Shown here: piece by piece, positions 48,509 to 57,448 of the stretch
How positions within the stretch are numbered: the stretch's first letter is position 1
How the letters are laid out: the number at the start of each line of letters is the position of its first letter
Assembly: GCA_026393975.1 (NCBI GenBank)
Contig: JAPKZD010000009.1
Span: forward strand, 186,001 to 250,000
Direction: 5' to 3'
Source: Candidatus Aminicenantota bacterium
GTDB lineage: Bacteria > Acidobacteriota > Aminicenantia > Aminicenantales > Saccharicenantaceae
DNA: 64,000 nucleotides
The notes under the pieces: generated by a model
The model's database searches: none
What the model saw: the letters and a program-made list of their open reading frames with translations, nothing else
What the model was told of the DNA's origin: nothing
Program-made: the position numbers and the translations under genes

Positions 48509-49333
48509 TTACTTTTTCTTCTTCTTGGCCGAGACCAGGTACTTGCCGCAGTTCTCGCACACGTAGATGTCGTTCGAGCCCTCCATGGCCGAATACATCT
48601 GGGTCGAGATGTTGATATTGCAGCTCTGGCAGACCCCGTCGATCGCATCGGCCACCGCGAACCCGTAGCGATCCATCAGCCGGTCGAAACGGGAGACGAG
48701 GTCGCGATCGAGCTCCTCGCGGATCATGGCCGCCTGCTTATGGATCTCCTTCTGCTGTTCCTTCGTGCCTTTCTTCTTCTTGAGTTCGATTTCCTGGAGC
48801 TTCTTGAGGAGCCGGGCCCGGCTGACGATCTTCTCCTCGTGGACGAACTTGAACTCGATCTCGGACAGGATGTCGTAGAGCTCCGCCTTGTCCTTGGCGG
48901 CCTGGATCCGGCCCCGGTTCTCGGCCCGGATGAGGAAGCGGGCCAGCCCGGCGAAGAGATGGTTGAAGAGACCGGGCAGGGTCGGGTTCCAGACGACGAG
49001 GATGATCAGGTGGACCTTCTGACCGTCGTGGGCGTCAAAGTCGATGCCCTTCTCCGAGCGGCCGACGGCGACGGCGATCTCGCCGCCGGAATCGACACGG
49101 GCGTGCGGAAGAGCGACACCGTAGCCGATGGCCGTGGAGACGAGGTTCTCCCTGTCGATGATCCGGGTCAGAATGAGCTTCTTATTGTCGATGAGCTTCT
49201 GCTTGGCCAGGACATCGAGAAGCTCTTCGATGGCTTCGACCTTGTCTTTGTTCTTGAGGTCGAAGATGACTTGAGGGGGTTTGAGATAATCCGAAAAATA
49301 ACAGCTTCGGGGAAGGGTTTTATTCTCCATCAC
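48509..49333 (-). CDS. PTS EIIA (PtsN-type) domain fused to zinc ribbon
   Basis: 274 residues in three parts. Residues ~15-150 are a fructose/nitrogen-type EIIA domain with phospho-acceptor His77 in GYGVALPHAR. Residues ~155-225 are a charged coiled coil (EEKIVSRARLLKKLQEIELKKKKG). The end is a C4 zinc ribbon (VCQSCNIN and VCENCGKYL) of the zf-RING_7 type known from COG1579 proteins. The GTG start at 49333 coincides with the predicted transcript start; no ribosome site is visible. Likely a phosphorylation-controlled regulator that binds nucleic acid or protein through the ribbon. No other PTS gene is in the window. Confidence 0.88.
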   Translation of the reverse strand: MMENKTLPRSCYFSDYLKPPQVIFDLKNKDKVEAIEELLDVLAKQKLIDNKKLILTRIIDRENLVSTAIGYGVALPHARVDSGGEIAVAVGRSEKGIDFDAHDGQKVHLIILVVWNPTLPGLFNHLFAGLARFLIRAENRGRIQAAKDKAELYDILSEIEFKFVHEEKIVSRARLLKKLQEIELKKKKGTKEQQKEIHKQAAMIREELDRDLVSRFDRLMDRYGFAVADAIDGVCQSCNINISTQMYSAMEGSNDIYVCENCGKYLVSAKKKKK

Positions 49334-49339
49334 CGCAGG

Positions 49340-49368
49340 AGTTTAGCACACTCCGCCGAAAAAGCCAA
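49340..49368 (-). promoter_or_regulatory. promoter of the EIIA/zinc-ribbon gene, leaderless
   Basis: Minus strand: TTGGCT (49368-49363), 17-base spacer, TAAACT (49345-49340) preceded by TGC, then 6 bases to GTG 49333. Transcription is expected to start at the GTG. Confidence 0.65.
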
Positions 49369-49371
49369 CAT

Positions 49372-50991
49372 TCAGTTTTTCCGCTTGAACGAGCTCGTCG
49401 GCAGGAACTGGGGAAGGGCCTCGCGATCCTGAAGGATGGCGATGATTCCCCGGGCCCAATCGGTGATCTGGAGCGCCCCGCGGAGGTCCCAGTCGGGCTG
49501 GATCTCGTCGGTCACCTTGTGGTATTTCGTCTTCCGGTAGTCCTCGAATTTCCGCTGGACGAAATCCTTGTCCGGCCCCTTGGCGACGATCCCCTGGCTG
49601 AGCCAGACGCCGGGGATCCCCGCCCGGGCGAAGCTCAGCTGGTCGGCGCGGTAGAAAAAGCCGAGCTCGCCGTTCCGTTCGGGGATATAGCGGAGGCTCA
49701 GCTTTTCGGCCGCCTGCCGGCAGACCTCGTCGAGGTCCGAGTGCCTGGCCCCGATGGCGAAGACGTCCTCGGTCTCGCCCCAGACGTTGGTCATTTCGAG
49801 GTTGATGTCCGCGACAACCGTGTCGTTCGGGAACGGCATGTGCCGGGCGAAGTAGTCCGACCCGAGGAGGAGCTGCTCCTCGGCGGTCACGGCGACGAAG
49901 CAGAGGTCGGCCTTGAGTTTCTCCGGCCTCTGGGCGTAATAGCCGGCCAGGGCGAGGAGGGCGGCCGAAGCGGACGAGTTATCCACGGCCCCGTTGTAGA
50001 TCTGGTCGCCCTGGAGCGTCTCGTCCTTGCCGAAGTGGTCGTAGTGGGCCGAGAGTACGATCGTCCGCTTCCGGGCGCCGGGGTGCTTGGCCCGGACGAT
50101 GCCGGCGACGTTGACGCCGTCGACCGTGCGGGTGATCCTGTGCTGGCGGACCTTGGCCCGGAGGCCGAGCGGAACAGGCGCGAAATCCGCGCTCTCGGCC
50201 CTGGCCCGCAGGGCCTTCCGGTCGAGCTTGACGGCGCTCAGAAGCTTGTCGGCCGTCTCGCCGTTGACCCAGCCCTCGAACAGGAGCCGGGGGTTCCGGT
50301 CGGGCAGGAAAAAGCTCTCGTTACCCCAGGAGGCCCGGAGAACGTCCCAGCCGTAGGCCGCGCCTTTCGTGTCGTGGATGATGAGGACGCCGGCGGCGCC
50401 GAGCTCCTCGGCCTTTTCGAACTTGTAGGGCCAGCGGCCGTAATAGGTCATGTCCTCGCCGTCGAAGACGCCGCCGGGGCGGTTGCCCGGCTCGTTGACC
50501 TCGACGAGGAGGACCTTGCCCGTGAGGTCCATGCCCTTGATGTCGTCCCAGTTCCGCTCGGGCGCCTGAACGAGGTAGCCGCAATAGACGAGGTCCCCGG
50601 CGGCTTCGGCCGGCGTGTCCTCCCGCTCCGTCCGGATGACGAATTCGTCGCCGGGGACGGGCGTGATCGTAACAGCCGGCGCGACGAACTCGAGCGAGGC
50701 CGCGGGGTCGGGCTTGGAACCCCGCAGGGGGAACGTCTGCCTGTAGCTCGCTCCGAAGGCCGGCTCGAGGCCCATCGTCCTAAAGTAATCCTCCTGGTAG
50801 CGGGCGGCCATCTCGATGCCCTTCGTCCCTACGGCCCGGCCCTCGAGGAGGTCGTCGGAGAGGTAGCGGATGTGGGACTCGATCTCCTTGACCGTGATGG
50901 GCTCCATCCGGTCCGATGAACCTTGGCAGGACCAGAGGCCGGCAAGCGCGCCCAAGCAAAGAAGCCCGGAAAACCCTCTGGAGACTTTCAT
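49372..50991 (-). CDS. M28-family peptidase lipoprotein with PA insert
   Basis: 539 residues. The N-terminus (GLLCLGALAGLWSCQGSS) ends in a lipobox Cys, so it is probably membrane-anchored. A PA domain (GDLVYCGYLVQAPE...AAGVLIIHDTKGAAYG) interrupts the peptidase. M28 zinc ligands: SAHYDHFG, AVDNSSASAALLALAG, TAEEQLLLGSDYFA, ADINLEMTNVWG and KYHKVTDE. GAGGAGGGAGGAACG precedes the ATG. It is an exopeptidase of the aminopeptidase/glutamate-carboxypeptidase-like kind. Confidence 0.9.
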   Translation of the reverse strand: MKVSRGFSGLLCLGALAGLWSCQGSSDRMEPITVKEIESHIRYLSDDLLEGRAVGTKGIEMAARYQEDYFRTMGLEPAFGASYRQTFPLRGSKPDPAASLEFVAPAVTITPVPGDEFVIRTEREDTPAEAAGDLVYCGYLVQAPERNWDDIKGMDLTGKVLLVEVNEPGNRPGGVFDGEDMTYYGRWPYKFEKAEELGAAGVLIIHDTKGAAYGWDVLRASWGNESFFLPDRNPRLLFEGWVNGETADKLLSAVKLDRKALRARAESADFAPVPLGLRAKVRQHRITRTVDGVNVAGIVRAKHPGARKRTIVLSAHYDHFGKDETLQGDQIYNGAVDNSSASAALLALAGYYAQRPEKLKADLCFVAVTAEEQLLLGSDYFARHMPFPNDTVVADINLEMTNVWGETEDVFAIGARHSDLDEVCRQAAEKLSLRYIPERNGELGFFYRADQLSFARAGIPGVWLSQGIVAKGPDKDFVQRKFEDYRKTKYHKVTDEIQPDWDLRGALQITDWARGIIAILQDREALPQFLPTSSFKRKN

Positions 50992-51076
50992 CGTTCCTCC
51001 CTCCTCATTTTTCTATCGTTTCTATAACGGACGGGACTATACCACAGCACGCCCGGGACGGTAAGGACCGGAATTC

Positions 51077-51105
51077 TTGACCGTCGCCTAGCTTTGGCTT
51101 AACAT
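51077..51105 (+). promoter_or_regulatory. promoter of the DUF6305-like gene
   Basis: TTGACC (51077-51082), 17-base spacer, TAACAT (51100-51105); 40 bases before ATG 51146, with AAAGGAG as ribosome site. Confidence 0.6.
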
Positions 51106-51145
51106 GGAGTCCGGCGGCCGAGAGCGCCGACGAAAGGAGCCAACC

Positions 51146-51760
51146 ATGATGACGTCACATAAATCCGCCGCGATCGTCCTCGCCGCGGTCCTCGTCCTAT
51201 CCCTGGGCGCGGCCTCACTCCTCGGCCAGGGCCAGGAGGCCAAGGCCGAGCTTCCCGTCCTCGTCACGTCCTGCGGTCAGAGCATCGGACCGACCACGAT
51301 CAAGGTCGTCCTCCAGCGCCTGAAGCTCGCGTACGACATCGACCCGCTGGCGACGCCGGAGACGCTCCAGGCCAAGGCCAAGGCGGGGACGCCCTACAAG
51401 TCGCTCATCATCACCATGGGGGCCAGCCTCAAGGGCATGGGCGCAGCGGGCATCGAGATTGAGGACGAGCTCGCCCGCGCCGCGGCCCTCATCGCCGAGG
51501 CCCGGAAGCTCGGCATCAAGGTCATCGGCGCCCACATCGAGGGCATGAAGCGCCGCTCCCAGGGCGCGGCGGCCGGCGACACGACCGATGAGCAGAGCAT
51601 CGACGCCGTCGCCCCGAACTCGGCCATCCTCCTCGTCTTAAAGGAAGGGAACTCCGACGGCCGCTTCACGGTCATCTCCCAGGCCAAGAAGATCCCGCTC
51701 GTCGAGTTCGAGAGGACGCTGGACCTGATCCCCGCCTTGGAGAAGATGTTCGCGAAATAA
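51146..51760 (+). CDS. secreted DUF6305-like protein
   Basis: 204 residues: signal peptide (AAIVLAAVLVLSLGAASLLGQ) and one alpha/beta domain (ELPVLVTSCGQSIGPTTIKV, YKSLIITMGASLKGMGAAGIE, ARKLGIKVIGAHIEGMKRRS). I recognise the VLVTSCGQSxGP start as that of the DUF6305 family, function unknown. Convergent with the M28 gene, 3 bases apart. Similar proteins occur beside peptidase and transporter genes in Aminicenantes-like genomes, but that is a recollection, not a result. Confidence 0.75.
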   Translation: MMTSHKSAAIVLAAVLVLSLGAASLLGQGQEAKAELPVLVTSCGQSIGPTTIKVVLQRLKLAYDIDPLATPETLQAKAKAGTPYKSLIITMGASLKGMGAAGIEIEDELARAAALIAEARKLGIKVIGAHIEGMKRRSQGAAAGDTTDEQSIDAVAPNSAILLVLKEGNSDGRFTVISQAKKIPLVEFERTLDLIPALEKMFAK

Positions 51761-51763
51761 GGC

Positions 51764-53851
51764 CTATTTTTTCTTTATGGTGACCAGCCCGAGCTTCTCC
51801 TGGACGCCGACCCATTTCTCGACATCGAGAAGGTCAAGCGGCTCGTACTCCGCCGAAGCCGCGTCGCGGATATCGAGGATCGACCGCTTCCCATCGATGA
51901 AGTTCCGGAGCTCCATCTCGGCCATCATGATGGCCATGGGCGGCTGATATTTCAGCTTCTGGAATTCCTCCCGCAGCCGCCGCGCTTCGTCCCGGCCCAT
52001 CTTTGGTGTCCGGACGGGGACAAGGCCTCCGAGCCGGATCTCGTCCTTCGTCGGGGCCGCATTTTCCGCTTTGACGTTTAAACTCCGGCAACGCGAAGCA
52101 TAGAGCCCCTCGACCTCTTTGATGTAGGCCGCCCGAACCGTGTCGAGACCGGCCAGCCGCCCGAGGAGGAGGTTCTCCAGGTCCCCGTCCTTCCGGATGA
52201 AGAAGCGGACGGACGCCAGGGCTTCCTTTTCCCTGAGGAAGGCCTGGTTGACCACGACCCGGGCCTCCCGGACGGCTTTGTGAACGGTCTTGGCGTCGGC
52301 GTCGAGGAGCATCCGCTCCGCCCGGGCCTTGTCGTCCCCGACCCTTCCGCCCTGCCGGCCGGAAATCTCGGCCATCATCCGTTCGACCTCGGCCGGGCCG
52401 GCGCTCCCCAACAAAGAGGCGGCCGCCGCCGAGATCGTCACGACCCTCTTGAATTGAGTCGGGTCGGACTTGTCGGACGTGTCGCCGCTCGTATGGTACC
52501 ACTGGTCGGGCCAGACGTTAATCGAGACGGCCGGGATACGGACGTTCCCGTCGACGAAAACATCATGGTCGCTTCCCCCGGAATAGCGTTCGACCAGGTT
52601 GTAGAAGGGGTCGCGGGAGCCGGTCGGCGCCAGGATTCCTCCCGACCGCCAGTTCGACTCCTGGGCGTCCCTCTGGGAATCCCCCATCCACTGAACGAAC
52701 GAGGCCATGACGTCGTTGAGATAGGTCGGCAACGACCACGGAGTTTGATTGAGGCGAAAATAGCTCAGGTTTTTGATCAGGCCCTCGCCGACCATGTCCA
52801 GGTTGATGTCGGCGAAGATCTTCTTCTTGATGTCCGGATTTATTTCGAGATAGGCCTCGGTCCCCGAGATCTCGGGCACGAAGAGGAACCGCACCGACCT
52901 CTTGAGGGGCGGGATCTTGCCCTCGGAGGTGAGCTTCTTCAGGATCCGGGCCGTTTCCAGGATGGCCGTGCAGCCGGAAGCGTTGTCGTTTGCGCCCTGC
53001 TTGGCCCAGCCCTCGAAGAGGTGGGCGGTGAAGACGAGCTCCTCGTCCGGGAACTCGGTCCCCTTGATCAGGCCGACCGTCATCTGGTCCTTGTAGTTCG
53101 GGACCTGCTCCGTCTTGACCACGGCCCGGACGACGATCTTCTGGCCGCGCTCCAAGGCGTCGCGCAGATCCTGGCCCTGGCGCTCCGAGACCATGAAGCC
53201 GAAGGTCGGCTTGTCCTTTTCCCCGCGCCGGATGCTGGACCAGCCGACCTGGTCGCGGTCGTACTCGGGATGGCTCGAAGACCAGCCGATGAGCCCCACG
53301 GCGCCGTACTTCTCGACGCCCAGACGGCGGGCACCGTCGGGATAGCCGTTGACGAGGAGGATCTTGCCTTCGACCTTGTTGTCCTTGTAGAAGTCCTCGC
53401 GGTTCCCGGGCCCGACATAGACCAATTCCGCCGTCGTGTCCGTGGACGAACTCCCGGAGCAGAGGCAGGCCGGGACCTCCTTGAGGTCGGCGATCTTGCG
53501 GAGTTCCGGCTCGACGGTCCAGAGCTCGGCCGCCTCCGCGTCCCAGGTCGTTTTCCCGTCCACGGGCAGATCGACGATGGTGGATTCGTCGATCCCGTAT
53601 TCCCGGAGCTTGTCGAGGATGAACGCGGCCTCGAAATAGCCCTTCTGGTATTCCTCGGGCTTGCGGTTCCTGTTCACGCCAGTGAGGATAATCTCGTTCT
53701 GGAGGGCGATCTCGCCCGACGCCTCGTTGACGATGGCCCGGAGCAGGCCCGGAGGAGAGAGAGGCACGTGGGGCGGCGTGTCCTGGGCTTTGACGGGCCT
53801 GATGCCGGCCATGGCGAGGATCAGGCCGCAGGCGACGGCGATGTGTTTCAT
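51764..53851 (-). CDS. secreted M28-family zinc aminopeptidase (paralogue)
   Basis: 695 residues with signal peptide (GLILAMAGIRPVKAQ). The layout equals that of the 13577-15670 protein: N-terminal EASGEIALQNEIILTGVNRNRKPEEY, PA-like domain (VEKYGAVGLIGWSSSHPEY), M28 core (TAHLFEGWAKQGANDNASGCTAILETARILKKL, PEISGTEAYL, INLDMVGEG, RYSGGSDHDVFVDG) and a C-terminal small domain. CAGGAGG lies 6 bases before ATG 53851. It adds to the set of at least three M28 enzymes here. Confidence 0.88.
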   Translation of the reverse strand: MKHIAVACGLILAMAGIRPVKAQDTPPHVPLSPPGLLRAIVNEASGEIALQNEIILTGVNRNRKPEEYQKGYFEAAFILDKLREYGIDESTIVDLPVDGKTTWDAEAAELWTVEPELRKIADLKEVPACLCSGSSSTDTTAELVYVGPGNREDFYKDNKVEGKILLVNGYPDGARRLGVEKYGAVGLIGWSSSHPEYDRDQVGWSSIRRGEKDKPTFGFMVSERQGQDLRDALERGQKIVVRAVVKTEQVPNYKDQMTVGLIKGTEFPDEELVFTAHLFEGWAKQGANDNASGCTAILETARILKKLTSEGKIPPLKRSVRFLFVPEISGTEAYLEINPDIKKKIFADINLDMVGEGLIKNLSYFRLNQTPWSLPTYLNDVMASFVQWMGDSQRDAQESNWRSGGILAPTGSRDPFYNLVERYSGGSDHDVFVDGNVRIPAVSINVWPDQWYHTSGDTSDKSDPTQFKRVVTISAAAASLLGSAGPAEVERMMAEISGRQGGRVGDDKARAERMLLDADAKTVHKAVREARVVVNQAFLREKEALASVRFFIRKDGDLENLLLGRLAGLDTVRAAYIKEVEGLYASRCRSLNVKAENAAPTKDEIRLGGLVPVRTPKMGRDEARRLREEFQKLKYQPPMAIMMAEMELRNFIDGKRSILDIRDAASAEYEPLDLLDVEKWVGVQEKLGLVTIKKK

Positions 53852-53976
53852 GGGAACCTCCTGGCGGGACATGAAAAGACATTCTAGGACCCTTGCGGAA
53901 GAAAAGCAAAGGGCTTCTGTGCTACAATACCGCCGGGACTGAGGTGGTCGACGGGGGTTCGAAGGGAGGTCAGGCC

Positions 53977-54549
53977 ATGGTCGCCACGGAAACCGCCAAA
54001 ACGGTCGTGCTCGTCCTTTTCGGGCTTTGCATCCTCTGGATCATCATCATCGTCGTCAAGAACGACATGCAGACGATCGTCCGCGCCCTCCTCGTCACCG
54101 CGGTCATGGGGTTGGCGCTCTACTTCCTCAACCAGACCAAGCTCGAGAAGCTGTCTTACACCGCCGTCAAGAACGAGCTCTTCCCGGTGAAGAAGCGGAA
54201 CTACAAGTTCGAATTTCGGGAGGGCTACGTCGCCGGCCGCCCGACGACCACCTACATCTTCGAAGACCCGGGCCCACCGCTCCCTCAGGTCATGATGAAC
54301 GGCGGAAAGTACATGGCCATCAAGGACGTCCGGTGGGTCAACAGCGTCCTGAAGTATCTCGGCCTCCCGCCCGTCGCGGAGGGCGTCGACGAACTGGCCT
54401 CGATCACCCACCAGACAATCGACGCCGACAAGTACCGCTGGGATAATTACGAAAAGGGCGTCCTCCTCCTCGAGCGGGGGCTCTGCCGCGACATGACCGC
54501 GGCGCAGATCTTCACCTGCATCGCCCGGATCACGATTTACAGCCGCTAG
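53977..54549 (+). CDS. hypothetical membrane protein of the permease/deacylase operon
   Basis: 190 residues: two membrane helices (VVLVLFGLCILWIIIIVV; ALLVTAVMGLALYFL) and a soluble C-terminal domain (YKFEFREGYVAGRPTTTYIFEDPGPPL...KYMAIKDVRWVNSVLKYLGLPP). GGGAGG lies 7 bases before ATG 53977. It leads a tight operon (5 bases to the permease) with a TRAP-type permease, a micro-protein and an AstE-like deacylase. No known family. Confidence 0.68.
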   Translation: MVATETAKTVVLVLFGLCILWIIIIVVKNDMQTIVRALLVTAVMGLALYFLNQTKLEKLSYTAVKNELFPVKKRNYKFEFREGYVAGRPTTTYIFEDPGPPLPQVMMNGGKYMAIKDVRWVNSVLKYLGLPPVAEGVDELASITHQTIDADKYRWDNYEKGVLLLERGLCRDMTAAQIFTCIARITIYSR

Positions 54550-54554
54550 GCCCG

Positions 54555-55847
54555 ATGAACGCGACGACGTCAGCCGCCCTCGTTCTGGCCGTCATGGTCG
54601 CGGCCTACGCCGCGGCCAAGGCGCTCAAGGTCTCGACCGAGATCTCGCTCTTCGCCGCCGCCCTGGCCGGGGCCCTGGCCGGGGGCAGCGGCATCCCGGC
54701 CCGCCACATCGTCGAGGGCGCCTTCACCTACTTCGACATCGTCCTCATCTTCGTCACCGCCACACTGTTCATGAACCTGCTCAAGGAATCGGGGGCGGCC
54801 GTGTTCGTCGTCCGGGCCATCCTCCGCCGCTTCCACCGCCACAAGGCCCCGCTTTTCGTCCTGCTGACGCTCCTGCTCCTCGTCCCGGGCGCGCTGACCG
54901 GGGCCGGGAGCGTCACCGTCCTCATCATGGGCGGCATGGCGGCCACGGTTCTCGGCACCATGGACATCCCCAAACCGAAGGTGGCGGCCATCATCTTCGT
55001 CATCGCCGGCTTGAGCGCCGCCGCCCCGCCCGTCAACCTCTGGGCCATGCTGACCGCCGCGGGTACCAACATGCCCTACGTCGGCTTCTTCCTGCCGCTC
55101 CTCGTCCCCTGCGTCGTCCTGGCCCTGCTGACGATCTTCATCCTCGGCTGGAAGTCCAAACCTGTCGATCTGGAGAAAGCCCTGGCCGAGCTGCCCGAGG
55201 CGCCTCCGAAGATGAACTGGGTCCGCGTCTCCTTCCCCTTCCTCGTCTTTTCCCTCCTCATCGTCGCCGGCCGCGTTTTTCCATTTTCGTTCCCCATCCT
55301 CGGCCTGCCGCTGATGTTCGCCGCGGCCGCGGCGGCCGCGTTCATCCTCTCCCCGATCAAGCTCGCCTTCTTCAAAACGTCGAGGGACACGATCCATCAG
55401 CTCCTGCCCCTCATCGGGACGCTGACCTGCGCCGGTATCCTGGTCCAGGTCATGGCCCTGACCGGGGTCCGGGGGCTCATCGCCATTACGACAGTGACTC
55501 TGCCCATCACGGTCGTCTTCCTGACCCTCTTCCTGACCCTGCCCGTGTCCGAGGCGGTCCTGATGTGGGGGGCAGCGCCGGTCCTCGGCGTGCCTCTCGT
55601 CCTCCTCTTCAACACGATCGGGCTCAACCCGGTCGTGGCCCTGGCCGGGATGAGCGTCATCTGGCCCCTCGGCGACGCCATTCCGCCCACGGCCATCATC
55701 GGACGCCTGACGACGACGACGGTGGGCATGAAAGAGCCCTACACGAAATTCCTGAAATATTGCCTCGTACCGGCAGTGCTCATCGCCGTCGTCGGGACAC
55801 TGATGGTCGTCTTCAGCAAGAAACTGGCCTTCTTGACGGTGTTTTAA
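54555..55847 (+). CDS. TRAP/DctM-type large permease-like protein
   Basis: 430 residues with 10-12 membrane helices; composition and the segments GAGSVTVLIMGGMAATVLGTMDIPKPKVAAIIFVIAGLSAAAPPVNLW resemble the DctM/GntP-type ion-transporter superfamily. A substrate-binding protein gene is absent nearby, so uptake might use another partner. Follows the hypothetical gene by 5 bases and precedes the 51-residue protein by 1 base. Substrate unknown; dicarboxylate or amino-acid derivative is plausible, given the amide-cleaving neighbour. Confidence 0.72.
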   Translation: MNATTSAALVLAVMVAAYAAAKALKVSTEISLFAAALAGALAGGSGIPARHIVEGAFTYFDIVLIFVTATLFMNLLKESGAAVFVVRAILRRFHRHKAPLFVLLTLLLLVPGALTGAGSVTVLIMGGMAATVLGTMDIPKPKVAAIIFVIAGLSAAAPPVNLWAMLTAAGTNMPYVGFFLPLLVPCVVLALLTIFILGWKSKPVDLEKALAELPEAPPKMNWVRVSFPFLVFSLLIVAGRVFPFSFPILGLPLMFAAAAAAAFILSPIKLAFFKTSRDTIHQLLPLIGTLTCAGILVQVMALTGVRGLIAITTVTLPITVVFLTLFLTLPVSEAVLMWGAAPVLGVPLVLLFNTIGLNPVVALAGMSVIWPLGDAIPPTAIIGRLTTTTVGMKEPYTKFLKYCLVPAVLIAVVGTLMVVFSKKLAFLTVF

Positions 55848-55848
55848 A

Positions 55849-56004
55849 ATGAATACGATCGTGACCATTCTCTATTATCTCCTGACGGCCTACGTCGCCG
55901 TCCTCCTCGTCGCGAATTTCCTGAAAAACAAGAAATGGCAGGACGAGGTCCTCTACATCATCGTCCTCATCCCGTTCGTCCTGAGACTGCTGAGGCTGAA
56001 ATGA
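55849..56004 (+). CDS. 51-residue membrane micro-protein
   Basis: Starts MNTIVTILYYLLTAYVAVLL and has a second hydrophobic stretch (YIIVLIPFVLRLLRLK). It begins 1 base after the permease stop and its TGA overlaps the next ATG (ATGA). Tight packing in the operon supports that it is real. It could be a small permease subunit (like the small TRAP subunit), but that is an inference. Confidence 0.7.
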   Translation: MNTIVTILYYLLTAYVAVLLVANFLKNKKWQDEVLYIIVLIPFVLRLLRLK

Positions 56005-57152
56005 CGAGGAAAGCCGTCATCGCGGCGTTCGGGGCGGCCCTGGCCATCTTCGCCGGGCTGAGCTTTTACCGGAGCCGCCATCTCCGGGAGCCGGTCGTAC
56101 CCGGTCCGAGCGTATCCCGAGTGGCTCATCTCGGCGACTACTTCGGCCCCATCAAGGGCACGGTGAACGACGTCAACGTCTACGTTCTCGAAGGGAAAGA
56201 GCCCGGCGGTACGATCCTTCTCCTCGGCGGCACCCATCCGGAGGAGCCGGCGGGGCGGCTCGCAGCCTGGATCTTCGCCGAGAACGCCAAAATAGCCAAG
56301 GGCCGGATCTTCGTCATCCTCACCGCCAACCGCAGCGCCTCGACCGTGACCCGCCTCGGCGGGGCCTATCCGCCCGACTTCACCATCCCCACGGCCTGGG
56401 GCGGCCAGAAGTTCCGCATGGGCGACCGCTGGTCCAATCCGCTCGACCAGTGGCCCGATCCCGAGGTTTACCTCCACTATCCGACCCGCCAGGAGCTGGC
56501 CTACGTCGACATCCGCAACCTCAACCGGGCCTTCCCCGGACGGCCGAACGGAACCCTGACCGAAAAAACCTGCTACGCCATCACCGAGCTCGTCCGCCGC
56601 GAGAAGGTCGACATCGCCATCGACTTCCACGAGGCCGAGCTCCAATACCCCGTGATCAGCACCATCGTCGCCCACCAGAAAGGCGCGGACCTGGCCGCCG
56701 CGGCGTCCATGTTCATCAGCAGCGTCGAGGGCTTCGCCATCGGCGTCGAGAACTCGCCCAAGGCCCTCCGCGGCCTGTCCCACCGCGAGATCGGGGACGC
56801 AACCGACGCGATTTCCCTCCTCCTCGAGGCCCCGGAGCCTTTCCTCGACGCCACGCGCGGTCGGACCGACCGCAAGCTTCTCCTCACCGGAAAGGACGAC
56901 TTCGTCGTCCGGGCCGGAAAACGCGGGCTCCTTTTCGAGAAGATCGACGAGAAGGGCTGGCCGATCGACATCCGCGTCGGGCGCCACACCTCGACGGTCC
57001 TCCAGATCCTCGAGATCTGGTCGGGCGACAACCCGGCGAAAGCCGTGGTCCTCTCCGGAGTTCCCCGCTACACCGACATCGTCCGGGACGGTGTCGGCGC
57101 CTACCTCAAGGATCCGAAGACGATCGACCCCGCCAAGCTCTTCTACGAATAG
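56001..57152 (+). CDS. succinylglutamate desuccinylase/aspartoacylase-family (M14-like) protein
   Basis: 383 residues with an N-terminal signal anchor (VIAAFGAALAIFAGLSFY). LLLGGTHPEEPAGRLAAW has the zinc His/Glu pair, TANRSAS and DFHEAEL the later His and substrate region of the AstE/AspA family. It would release an acyl group from an N-acyl amino acid, or cleave a gamma-glutamyl-like bond, outside the cytoplasm. It ends the operon; 296 bases of non-coding DNA follow. Confidence 0.83.
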   Translation: MTRKAVIAAFGAALAIFAGLSFYRSRHLREPVVPGPSVSRVAHLGDYFGPIKGTVNDVNVYVLEGKEPGGTILLLGGTHPEEPAGRLAAWIFAENAKIAKGRIFVILTANRSASTVTRLGGAYPPDFTIPTAWGGQKFRMGDRWSNPLDQWPDPEVYLHYPTRQELAYVDIRNLNRAFPGRPNGTLTEKTCYAITELVRREKVDIAIDFHEAELQYPVISTIVAHQKGADLAAAASMFISSVEGFAIGVENSPKALRGLSHREIGDATDAISLLLEAPEPFLDATRGRTDRKLLLTGKDDFVVRAGKRGLLFEKIDEKGWPIDIRVGRHTSTVLQILEIWSGDNPAKAVVLSGVPRYTDIVRDGVGAYLKDPKTIDPAKLFYE

Positions 57153-57448
57153 TGAGGTACTTCTCCCGATTTCGGGGAACTCCCCTATTCGGCTTGGCGA
57201 AGGATATCACCCTTAGCCCCCCGGCCCCCCCGGGAACCAGACCCAGTCGTTCCTACGCCCGAAGGGCGACCCCCCTCCGGCGGGGAGCGGATTCTGAGAA
57301 GCGACCGACAGAAGTGCGGCGGAGCGGCACGAAGCCGCACTTCTGGGAAATATCTGAATTAGGTCCTGGATCTAACTTCTCGGCAAATTTGCTTGAGCCA
57401 TTCACTGCCCCGGGCAGCGTCCGTGGCGGGTGACTTCAGGGCGCGACT
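57153..57448. other. non-coding stretch between convergent operons
   Basis: Contains an imperfect hairpin CCCG/CGGG (57163-57185) just after the deacylase stop, a strong perfect hairpin (57309-57345) and C/G-rich tracts. No open frame with a ribosome site. No T-run follows either hairpin in either direction, so a rho-independent terminator is not supported. Confidence 0.5.
57309..57345. repeat. perfect 12-bp inverted repeat
   Basis: CAGAAGTGCGGC (57309-57320) and GCCGCACTTCTG (57334-57345) around a 13-base loop GGAGCGGCACGAA, itself with GCGGC/GCCGC-type pairing. Confidence 0.75.
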
